Source: an uncultured Oscillospiraceae bacterium
GTDB lineage: Bacteria; Bacillota; Clostridia; Oscillospirales; Oscillospiraceae
Length of the DNA: 9,660 nucleotides
Assembly: GCA_900754515.1 (NCBI GenBank)
Contig: CAAEDD010000193.1
Location: forward strand, 1-9,660
Reading direction: 5' to 3'
How positions within the stretch are numbered: position 1 is the stretch's first letter; each line of letters opens with the position of its first letter. Under the pieces are notes generated by a model. That model was not told the DNA's origin. It searched no databases and saw nothing but the letters and a program-made list of their open reading frames with translations. A program made the translations under genes and the position numbers. This document shows positions 1 through 6,738 of this stretch, one piece after another.

Positions 1-495
1 CCCAGCCTGTTTTGTGGACTGCTAGAGCACATGGCCGCAGAACACGGTGATGATGAGCTCATGCAGGCTATGGAGGCTGTTGAGAGAGCATACCTTAGGC
101 CATCAACAAATCCAGGGGTACTCAAATACAAGGATGTATCTGTAGTCAATATGGCGTACATTGCTCTAAGTAAGTGGGCAAGACCTGGTGACTGGCGTGA
201 TACCATTGTTCACGGTGCCGGAGAGTACGCTCTGAGCGGCCCATATCTGGATGATTGTGCGTATCCAGATGTTCTTGTCGCCAGGGCCATAAGTTCTGAT
301 GGTGAAGATCTTGACCTGGTCCTTTGCAGCGGAAGTTCCAAGAAAGAGCAGAGTATAACAATACGGCAGCTTAAACCTTGCGCGCAATATTTTGCACAGG
401 GACCTGACATCCGTTTTACCGCAGCAGAGGACGGCAGCGCTGTTTTAAACGTGGTTCTAAATGACAGGACGAAAATACATATAAGGAGAACATGA
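1..495 (+). CDS. C-terminal part of a larger protein, possibly linalool dehydratase/isomerase-like
   Basis: The reading frame is open from the first base and ends at TGA 493-495, so the gene begins before the window; the internal ATG at 31 is not likely to be the real start. The visible ~164 residues divide into a helical part with a conserved-looking stretch (ALSKWARPGDW, then GPYLDDCAYPDVLVARA) and a beta-rich tail (LDLVLCSG, ITIRQLKP). From memory this arrangement resembles the C-terminal end of (alpha/alpha)6-barrel proteins annotated as linalool dehydratase/isomerase-domain proteins, but the catalytic part lies outside the window, so this is a weak family guess. No membrane segment is visible. 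The stop codon overlaps the start of the next gene, which suggests translational coupling and a shared transcript. It could equally be another helical-barrel enzyme of unknown substrate. Confidence 0.6.
   Translation, partial: PSLFCGLLEHMAAEHGDDELMQAMEAVERAYLRPSTNPGVLKYKDVSVVNMAYIALSKWARPGDWRDTIVHGAGEYALSGPYLDDCAYPDVLVARAISSDGEDLDLVLCSGSSKKEQSITIRQLKPCAQYFAQGPDIRFTAAEDGSAVLNVVLNDRTKIHIRRT
483..488 (+). promoter_or_regulatory. Ribosome binding site AAGGAG of the DsbD_2-like gene
   Basis: AAGGAG lies 6 nt before ATG 495 and only 3 nt before ATG 492. The spacing favours ATG 495 as the start, which gives a TGATG junction with the preceding gene. Confidence 0.6.
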
Positions 496-1154
496 TGCTT
501 GAGAATATTATGTCAGGGCAGGGAATCATTCCTGAAGTGGGAACGTTTCTCTACGGGCTCTTTTCATCCATTCATTGCATAGGCATGTGTGGTGGTATAG
601 TTCTTGCTGTTACGACCAAAAGCGAGGAGAAAAAGGGCTTGCAGCTCGGTCGTCAGGCTGCTTATCATTCTGGGCGGGTGCTTACCGGTATGATTTTTGG
701 CTTCATTTTGGGCAGCTTTGGGCGTTTTATAACTGTCAATGAATACTTGAGAGCAATGTTTCCCTGCGTATGTGGTCTGGTACTTCTATTTATTGGCCTA
801 GTTAATTTAGCGGGAAAGAACTTGCATGTGTTTGACTGTCAGGGTAAGGACGTCGCAGTCTTGCGTTGGATTAGAAAAAGCGGTCCATTTGCGGCCGGTG
901 TGTTGACGCCCCTGCTCCCTTGCGCAATGCTTAGTCCCGTTCATATATTCGCCGCAGGTACCGGAAGCGCCTGGCGTGGAGCTCTGTGCATGGCCACGTT
1001 TATCTTAGGAACCACCCCAGCACTGTTCCTGTTTGGTAGCTCAAACGCCTTGCTAACAACATACGCCAGAAAAGTGACTGTAAAAATCAGCGGTGCTGTT
1101 ACCATGCTTCTTGGAGCCCAACTGTTATTCAAAGCAATTAGGGCCTTTATTTGA
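495..1154 (+). CDS. DsbD_2 / sulfite exporter TauE/SafE-family membrane protein
   Basis: This is an integral membrane protein of 219 residues with about six hydrophobic segments (roughly residues 14-40, 55-78, 86-108, 128-156, 159-182 and 191-217). The first segment carries the motif SSIHCIGMCGG (His27, Cys28, Cys32), and the fourth carries TPLLPCAM (Cys143). These are hallmarks of the cytochrome c biogenesis/DsbD_2-type family (PF13386), often annotated TauE/SafE. Members of this family are frequently next to the copper ATPase CcoI/FixI in cytochrome oxidase assembly loci, and the next large gene here is a Cu+ ATPase. The paired cysteines suggest a role in transmembrane thiol transfer or copper passage, but this is inferred. 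ATG 492 is a possible alternative start; 495 has better ribosome-binding-site spacing. Length is normal for the family and no lesion is seen. Confidence 0.85.
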   Translation: MLENIMSGQGIIPEVGTFLYGLFSSIHCIGMCGGIVLAVTTKSEEKKGLQLGRQAAYHSGRVLTGMIFGFILGSFGRFITVNEYLRAMFPCVCGLVLLFIGLVNLAGKNLHVFDCQGKDVAVLRWIRKSGPFAAGVLTPLLPCAMLSPVHIFAAGTGSAWRGALCMATFILGTTPALFLFGSSNALLTTYARKVTVKISGAVTMLLGAQLLFKAIRAFI

Positions 1155-1157
1155 TGT

Positions 1158-1164
1158 AAGGGGG
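1158..1164 (+). promoter_or_regulatory. Possible ribosome binding site for a small membrane ORF
   Basis: The purine run AAGGGGG sits 7 nt before TTG 1172 and just after the stop of the preceding gene. It is a one-mismatch version of AAGGAGG and is the only good site in this gap. Confidence 0.35.
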
Positions 1165-1171
1165 CTTGCCG

Positions 1172-1300
1172 TTGCTGTGCTGTATTATCGGAGCCTTGCT
1201 GATTGCAAGGTTCGTGGTAAATCTTAGGCAGATCAAGCATTTCCTTGGCTATGAAAAAGCAGACATAAGAGACAGGGATGGTTACGGCTATGAAGACTGA
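1172..1300 (+). CDS. Small single-pass membrane peptide between the DsbD_2-like and copper ATPase genes
   Basis: An open frame of about 42 residues fills the otherwise unexplained 123-nt gap between two membrane protein genes and ends at TGA 1298-1300, inside the beginning of the ATPase gene. Its N-terminal half is strongly hydrophobic (LLCCIIGALLIARFVVNL) with adjacent cysteines. It is followed by a charged, tyrosine-rich tail (FLGYEKADIRDRDGYGYED), which is the layout of a one-helix membrane peptide with a soluble C-terminus. No ATG is available; TTG 1172 or TTG 1166 would start it, after an AAGGGGG purine run. By position and topology it recalls CcoS/FixS, the small protein encoded beside the CcoI ATPase, but I do not see the CcoS sequence pattern. 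It may be a new small partner of the ATPase. Chance openness cannot be excluded. Confidence 0.45.
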   Translation: MLCCIIGALLIARFVVNLRQIKHFLGYEKADIRDRDGYGYED

Positions 1301-3428
1301 GCATTACATTGTATCGGGAATGATATGTAGTTCATGCTCTGGCATACTTGAGAGAATTGCTGAAAGAATACCTGGCGTTACTTCTGCAAAAGTAAACTAC
1401 ATGACAGATACCATGGTCCTCAATTATGAAGAGGGCTCATTTAGCCACGAGCAACTCGAACGCAAAGCGATACAGGCTGGCTTCAGGCTGACACCTCGTG
1501 AGGCAGCCGATGCAACAGAATCTCGTCGCTTGCGCCTGCAGAGAAAGAAAAGCCTCAGAATCAGAATATATTTGGCTTTTACGGCTTCTGTAATTCTAAA
1601 CTCTTTTCCCTCGCTACCATCGCCTGTTCAATTGGCGCTGGCTGTCGTTGTGCAGGCAATAGTGGCGGCCGAATTCATGCGGGATGCGGTAAATGGACTT
1701 GAAAACCGTACGGGAAACATGTCCATGCTTGTCTTTGTTAGTACAAATGTTGCTTTCTTATATAGCTTGTTCGCCATACTGTTCCCAGAAGAAGGGGCGA
1801 TTCCTTGCCTGCCTAACATTGCCGCCGTAGTAATGATGATACTCATAGGAAGGTTCATAGAGCTCGGGAGCCGAATGGAAAACACTGAATTACTTGAGAG
1901 GCTGAGGCGAAGAAAAAGTTTGAGTGTGCGTGTTCTCAGCAACGAAAAAGTAGAGCAATTACCTCTGGGAGAGGTGCGGCCGGGAATGCACCTGCTTATT
2001 AAGGGCGGCGAACGTATACCCATAGACGGCGTTGTTATCAGCGGCAGCCTGAGTGTGGATGAATCCATAGTAACCGGGGAATTCTATCCCATGCGGCGGG
2101 AAGCTGGAGATAAGGTGATAGGTTCGAGCCTTGTTATCAGGGGAAACGCGACCATAGAAGCCTCCGTTGCGCCCGAAAACGATACCTTTACTCGCCTTAT
2201 AGACTCGGCTCTCGATTCTGTGAACGGGAAAAGAGTCGGTTATATTGATCTGGTTGAAAAGATCATGAGATATTTTGTGCCTTCGGTGTTCATACTTTCC
2301 GCTGCGGCTGCTTTGGCCTGGTACGGGTATTTTTCTCCTGGAAATCTGGACAAGGCTGTTCGCTGCGCAGTTGCAATTATGATGGTTGCCTGCCCTTGCG
2401 CAATGAGTTTGGCTGTGCCTCTTGCCGTGACCGGCGCTGTAAGCTGCTGCCTGAAAAATGGTATCTTCGTCTGCGATGAAGGCAAACTTGATAAGCTCCG
2501 GAACGTGGATGTTGTGGTGTTTGACAAGACAGGCACCATTATGAAGAAACAAATGAAGCTGTCAAGGGTAATTATTAATGGCAAGGGCAGCACCTCAGAC
2601 ATATTGCCTATACTGGGTGGCCTGTCCTCACTAGCACCGGATCCTGCTTTTGAAGCAATCGCCGTAGCAGCAAAAGGTTTTCCAGTTCTGTCCGGTTCGT
2701 CAACCCTTCTAATGGAGCAAAGTGGTGGTATCAAGGCCATAATCTCCGGAACTGAAGTGTGTGCGGGCACGCGGGATTTTATTGAATCTCTTGGTATTAC
2801 GCCGGCAAAACTTCCACCGGATGCCCCAGGGCACGCAGTGTTCTTTTTAATTGGGGAAACAAGCGGAGTTGTCCAGCTGGAAGAAGAGTTCAGGGATGAC
2901 GCTATAGAATGCTTTTCGAGGCTGGCTGGCATGGGTAAGAAAATATATATTTTGAGCGGAGACAGATCAGAAAATCTTCTCACGCTCAAACGCCTGCCAG
3001 GAGTTATTGCCGTGGAGGGTGGGCTTGGCCCCGAAGATAAAAAAGTATATATTGAAAAGCTGAAAGGGACAGGGACTGTCATGATGGTTGGTGATGGCCT
3101 CAACGATATGCCCGGAGCCCTCAGCGCTGACCTGACTGTTACCCTTGGTGATTCATGCGATGCTCTTCAAAGCGCTGCAGACATCATAGCAGGCCGATCA
3201 AAACTGATGGACCTGCCGAGGCTGGTCATGCTCTCTGAACAGATGCACAAAAACATGCGGCAAAATCTGCTCCTGTCGGCAACATATAATTTCATTGGAC
3301 TGATTTTGGCTGGAGCTGGAATCATAACTCCACTGACCGCAGGCTTTGCGATGTCCATTAGTTCAGTTATTGTGGTTTTAAATGCAAGCCGGCTTAAGAA
3401 GGCCGCTAAACTGTGGGAGCAGGGATAA
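1278..3428 (+). CDS. Cu+-translocating P1B-type ATPase (CopA/CcoI-like)
   Basis: This 716-residue heavy-metal ATPase pumps a monovalent metal, most likely Cu+, out of the cytoplasm. One N-terminal HMA domain is present with the metal-binding motif GMICSSC (Cys17, Cys20). Eight membrane helices can be assigned. The actuator has TGE at 266-268, helix 6 has CPC at 372-374, the phosphorylation site is Asp416 in DKTGT, and GDGLND occurs at 605-610. The last two helices carry YN (670-671) and MSISS (692-696), the copper signature together with CPC. Several usual residues differ: the nucleotide-site HP dipeptide reads Asp455-Pro456, DKTGT is followed by Ile-Met rather than Leu-Thr, and the glycine pair of the ATP pocket reads SGG. 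ATG 1290 is an alternative start that puts the HMA domain at the very N-terminus. Its stop overlaps the kinase start (TAATG). The DsbD_2 neighbour favours a CcoI-like copper-supply role over simple detoxification. Confidence 0.92.
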   Translation: MVTAMKTEHYIVSGMICSSCSGILERIAERIPGVTSAKVNYMTDTMVLNYEEGSFSHEQLERKAIQAGFRLTPREAADATESRRLRLQRKKSLRIRIYLAFTASVILNSFPSLPSPVQLALAVVVQAIVAAEFMRDAVNGLENRTGNMSMLVFVSTNVAFLYSLFAILFPEEGAIPCLPNIAAVVMMILIGRFIELGSRMENTELLERLRRRKSLSVRVLSNEKVEQLPLGEVRPGMHLLIKGGERIPIDGVVISGSLSVDESIVTGEFYPMRREAGDKVIGSSLVIRGNATIEASVAPENDTFTRLIDSALDSVNGKRVGYIDLVEKIMRYFVPSVFILSAAAALAWYGYFSPGNLDKAVRCAVAIMMVACPCAMSLAVPLAVTGAVSCCLKNGIFVCDEGKLDKLRNVDVVVFDKTGTIMKKQMKLSRVIINGKGSTSDILPILGGLSSLAPDPAFEAIAVAAKGFPVLSGSSTLLMEQSGGIKAIISGTEVCAGTRDFIESLGITPAKLPPDAPGHAVFFLIGETSGVVQLEEEFRDDAIECFSRLAGMGKKIYILSGDRSENLLTLKRLPGVIAVEGGLGPEDKKVYIEKLKGTGTVMMVGDGLNDMPGALSADLTVTLGDSCDALQSAADIIAGRSKLMDLPRLVMLSEQMHKNMRQNLLLSATYNFIGLILAGAGIITPLTAGFAMSISSVIVVLNASRLKKAAKLWEQG

Positions 3429-5170
3429 TGTTGAAATTAAATCCGTCCAAGGGAACTCTACAGTCAAAGTCTTCAGTACTCCTTACTATCATTTACATCC
3501 CTATTATTGGTATCATATTCATATCAATGCTGCTAAGTACCAATACCTTGAAAGTCAAAGCATACAACTCTGAAATGCAGTTTGCAAAATACTACAGCCA
3601 GAGCGTAGACTACACCCTGTCTAACTTAGGCAGTTACCTTGACTTCTATATCTCCTACAACAAAGACCTTGAAAACTTTCTACTTTATTCAAGGAATGAA
3701 ACAGACTACCGACTTAACAGCTACAGCCTGTACCAGACACTGACTTCTGCAGCGAAAGCCTACGATGTAATTGAGTATATGTTTATTTATGACAGCCGCA
3801 ATGGTGAGTGCCTTATTGCGGCCAACGGGGTTGAAGATTTTCAAACAACGCAGGCTTTGTCCGACACGCTGACGGACTATTACAGCGGGGGGATATGGAG
3901 CGAGACTGGATGGAAGCACCTTAACTCAGGAAAACCTTGGCTGATGTTTGCAGCCAGATACCATACCGCTTGTATAGGCATTATCGCTAACGGCGAAGAA
4001 TGCTTAAAGGCAAGTTTGGCTGTGGACAATTCTGACCGGAATATGCTTATGTTAAACCACGAAGGTGAATGCATAGGCTCACTAAGCGACATGTTTGGGC
4101 CGGAAATACAGAACCTGTCTGATCAGGAAAACGGCTGGGTAAAAATAAAAGGTGAAACTTACCTTTTTGTATGTGCTAGACTCACCTCTGGAGATCTCTA
4201 TGTATGTGGAATCATACCACGGGCGACCGTGTATGATAATATACCAAAGCTGTACCTTGCCTCGGCTTTAGCTCTGCTTCTGGTTATTTCCTGCATACCA
4301 TTGATTTTTAAAATGACCTCAAGACAGCTTCTAGAGCCAATAGGAAGTCTGGCCGATACAATGCTTTCCATAAGTGAGGGAAATACGGATAAACGCATGG
4401 AAATAGACAGAAAATTGCCTGTTGAGCTGAATGTGATATATGATTCATTTAACACCATGATGGATCAAGTCATGAATCTTCAGCATGATCTGTTGCAAAG
4501 GCAAAAGCAGGCTGACCAGCTACGGCTTGCACAGTTCCGCTATCAGATACGGCCTCACTTCTTCCTGAATTCACTCAACACAATATACAGTTTAGCAGAG
4601 ACCGGTCAAGATTGCCTTATTCAAAAAATGGTATTAAGCTTGTCGTCTTATTTTCGCTATATTTTCTGTGCGGACCGTGATTTTGTAAAAATATCCGATG
4701 AATGTCAGTGCGTTGAAAGTTTCATAGGCATAAAGCAGACAGCACGTAGAGAAGATATATCACTTTCTATGGAAATTGGCGATGGATGTACGCAGGCGTT
4801 GATACCACCGTTTACTATCATGACCTTTGTTGAGAACTCTTGTAAGCATGCTTTGATTAGAAATCGTCCGCTTTCAGTGCGCGTGTCCGTATTGCGCTTT
4901 GAGGACGGAGAATTGAATATTTCAGTTCGGGATAATGGACGCGGCTTTGACCCCAGTATACTTGAACAGCTGAATGTAAACAGGGGATTGAAAACCGCAC
5001 GCGGGGAGCATATAGGTATTTACAACGCATGCGAGAGACTTCGAATCAGTTACGAGGAGCAAATTTCAGTTGAGTTCCGTAATATTGACGGAGGAGCTGC
5101 AGTTGATATCAGGCTTCCTTTTATTACTGAAGTAGGTGATAACTCTGTACCAGATACTCATTGCAGATGA
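3428..5170 (+). CDS. YesM-like sensor histidine kinase
   Basis: This is a membrane sensor kinase of 580 residues that would detect an extracytoplasmic signal and phosphorylate the regulator encoded next. Helix 1 is at about 16-37, an external sensor region of ~235 residues follows, and helix 2 is at about 275-295. A HAMP linker comes next, then a His_kinase domain (PF06580) with the phosphoacceptor His377 in QIRPHFFLNSLN. The ATPase domain has an N-box (Glu469, Asn470, His474) and a G-box DNGRGFD at 502-508. The usual motif is QxNPHFLFNTLN, so Arg in place of the first Asn is a small deviation. I chose ATG 3428 because GGGAG at 3415-3419 is spaced 8 nt from it; the in-frame GTG at 3413 lacks a site. 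ATG 3428 overlaps the ATPase stop as TAATG, implying coupling. YesM kinases normally sense sugars or peptides; the ligand here is unknown. Confidence 0.92.
   Translation: MLKLNPSKGTLQSKSSVLLTIIYIPIIGIIFISMLLSTNTLKVKAYNSEMQFAKYYSQSVDYTLSNLGSYLDFYISYNKDLENFLLYSRNETDYRLNSYSLYQTLTSAAKAYDVIEYMFIYDSRNGECLIAANGVEDFQTTQALSDTLTDYYSGGIWSETGWKHLNSGKPWLMFAARYHTACIGIIANGEECLKASLAVDNSDRNMLMLNHEGECIGSLSDMFGPEIQNLSDQENGWVKIKGETYLFVCARLTSGDLYVCGIIPRATVYDNIPKLYLASALALLLVISCIPLIFKMTSRQLLEPIGSLADTMLSISEGNTDKRMEIDRKLPVELNVIYDSFNTMMDQVMNLQHDLLQRQKQADQLRLAQFRYQIRPHFFLNSLNTIYSLAETGQDCLIQKMVLSLSSYFRYIFCADRDFVKISDECQCVESFIGIKQTARREDISLSMEIGDGCTQALIPPFTIMTFVENSCKHALIRNRPLSVRVSVLRFEDGELNISVRDNGRGFDPSILEQLNVNRGLKTARGEHIGIYNACERLRISYEEQISVEFRNIDGGAAVDIRLPFITEVGDNSVPDTHCR
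5134..5140 (+). promoter_or_regulatory. Shine-Dalgarno AGGTGAT pointing to a CTG start
   Basis: AGGTGAT matches seven consecutive positions of the anti-Shine-Dalgarno complement (AGGAGGTGATC). Its GG lies 8 nt before CTG 5145, but it overlaps GTG 5136, which therefore has no usable site of its own. It sits inside the 3' end of the kinase gene. Confidence 0.5.
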
Positions 5171-6725
5171 CGAACCATATGCGCTTGAAGGCCTGATTCA
5201 TGGAGTCCCTTTCCGAGAGTTGGGCTTTGACCAGGTGTTTGCTGTGGACAACGTTTCAGAGGCTAAGCAGATCCTACTCTCCAACAATATTGATATTGTC
5301 CTTTCAGATATAGAAATGCCTGACGAGAGCGGCCTTGATTTACTCATGTGGATGAACGAATATCATATGGACGCGGTCCCTATCATTCTTACCTGCCACG
5401 CCGACTTTGAATACAGCAGGATTGCCATGAAAAGCGGCAGCTTCGATTACATTCTTAAGCCCATTGCCTATGAGGAGGTCACGGAAACCCTGAAGCGGGC
5501 ATTAACAAGAGTAGAGCAAAAGAAAAAGTACCACCAAGCCAATAGGCACGAGCAATTACTAATAAAAAACCGTGAACGTTTGACATGTGAACTATGGACA
5601 GACATATTTAACGGTGATCTTAAGCCAACTTCGCCAGTTATGGAAGAACTGTGCCTGATTAAGAATATGTTTTTCATACGGGACGCGCTTTATAGAGTCG
5701 TGTTAGTTGACTTTTTAATACTAGAGCCTGATGACGGCGGGAATTCTGAAAGTAAGCGGCTCATCTCCGGACTTCGGAAGCTGACCGAACAAGACGGCTG
5801 GCTTATATCAATAGGAAGCCAGTGTGTCGTCATTCTACGTCGAAATAGGGAAAGCTATATACACAGCCTTGCTCTTCGTGAGAAACTGGCAGACATATGT
5901 TTGCCTTGTTCTAGGGAAGGGCGGCTGAGCTTTAACATTTTCTTCTCTCAAAACGTAGAAGCTTTTCAAATACCCGAAGCATTTTCAAGGCTTCGTCGAT
6001 CGGCGGAACGCCGATGCATAAAAACCGGAGTCATAGAAAAGATCACGGATGATGTGGAGCTGGAAAAAATTGAACCATCCCTTCCCGACGTAAGTCTTTG
6101 GGTAAAGATGATGGAAACTGAGCCAGCTGAAAAATTGATTGCCGAGATGGTTTACTATGCAAGAAGCACTTCCGCGGCGGGAGGTATTTCCGAGACTGGA
6201 TATCTTGAGGTTTGTACGGAAGTCTGTGTGCAGGCGGTGTATGTGTCCTGCTCAAAGCTAAATATTCGTACAGATTTTATTTTGTCATCAGATCTTCAAA
6301 GACAGATACACATGGCGATAAGGGGACAAAAATACTATTCAGAGTTTGTTCGGACTATGATAGCTGCTTTTTGCAAGAGGCGTGATTCAATTTACCATTC
6401 AAGGCGGAAAAGCCTCACAGAGCAAACTAAAGATTACGTTGAGGCTCACCTTGGAGAGCGGCTGCAAAATGACCAGATTGCCCAAGCATTATTTCTGAAT
6501 GTAGATCACCTTAACCGCATTTTCAAAAAGGAGACGGGGATGACCTTGTCTGAGTATATCAGCGTCAAAAGGATCGATCGAGCGAAGCTTCTGCTGCTTA
6601 CTACACGCATGCCTGTAAGTGAAGTTGCTATGAGCGTGGGTTTTCAATCTTTTTCATACTTTTCGAAAATATTCAAAAAGCGCGTGGGGGTCGAACCTTC
6701 GAAATTCCGCGCGTCAAACAGCTAG
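5136..6725 (+). CDS. YesN-like response regulator with AraC-type DNA-binding domain
   Basis: This is a cytoplasmic transcription factor of 529 residues (GTG start), the partner of the YesM-like kinase with which it overlaps by 26-35 nt. The receiver domain (about 5-125) has the acidic pair Asp11-Asp12, phosphoacceptor Asp58 (LSDIEMP), switch Thr86 and Lys108 in ILKP. A variable YesN-type middle region follows. Two helix-turn-helix motifs of the AraC family occupy about 426-526, including the RIDRAKLLL and SVGFQSFSYFSKIFKK signatures. The start is uncertain: GTG 5136 has no ribosome binding site at a proper distance, whereas CTG 5145 is well spaced after AGGTGAT and gives the typical family N-terminus (M)YQILIADDEP. 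It probably activates genes for uptake or use of the sensed ligand, most simply the GH3 gene 13 nt downstream or the promoter of this operon. Confidence 0.92.
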   Translation: MITLYQILIADDEPYALEGLIHGVPFRELGFDQVFAVDNVSEAKQILLSNNIDIVLSDIEMPDESGLDLLMWMNEYHMDAVPIILTCHADFEYSRIAMKSGSFDYILKPIAYEEVTETLKRALTRVEQKKKYHQANRHEQLLIKNRERLTCELWTDIFNGDLKPTSPVMEELCLIKNMFFIRDALYRVVLVDFLILEPDDGGNSESKRLISGLRKLTEQDGWLISIGSQCVVILRRNRESYIHSLALREKLADICLPCSREGRLSFNIFFSQNVEAFQIPEAFSRLRRSAERRCIKTGVIEKITDDVELEKIEPSLPDVSLWVKMMETEPAEKLIAEMVYYARSTSAAGGISETGYLEVCTEVCVQAVYVSCSKLNIRTDFILSSDLQRQIHMAIRGQKYYSEFVRTMIAAFCKRRDSIYHSRRKSLTEQTKDYVEAHLGERLQNDQIAQALFLNVDHLNRIFKKETGMTLSEYISVKRIDRAKLLLLTTRMPVSEVAMSVGFQSFSYFSKIFKKRVGVEPSKFRASNS

Positions 6726-6730
6726 AGGAG
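6725..6730 (+). promoter_or_regulatory. Ribosome binding site GAGGAG of the GH3 gene
   Basis: GAGGAG begins in the last base of the regulator's stop codon and lies 8 nt before ATG 6739. It fixes that start over the in-frame ATG at 6748. Confidence 0.65.
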
Positions 6731-6738
6731 AAACATAT

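Noticed and set aside
1959..2552. Minus-strand open frame of 197 codons
   Set aside because: Antisense to the membrane and catalytic region of the ATPase, no ribosome binding site, and no recognisable domain.
2240..3103. Long minus-strand open frame (287 codons) opposite the ATPase
   Set aside because: It lies wholly antisense to a gene with all catalytic motifs and its translation is low-complexity Ser/Pro/Thr-rich, typical of a shadow frame.
3382..3573. Plus-strand 63-codon frame at the ATPase-kinase junction
   Set aside because: It overlaps two well-supported genes in another frame and has no site or domain of its own.
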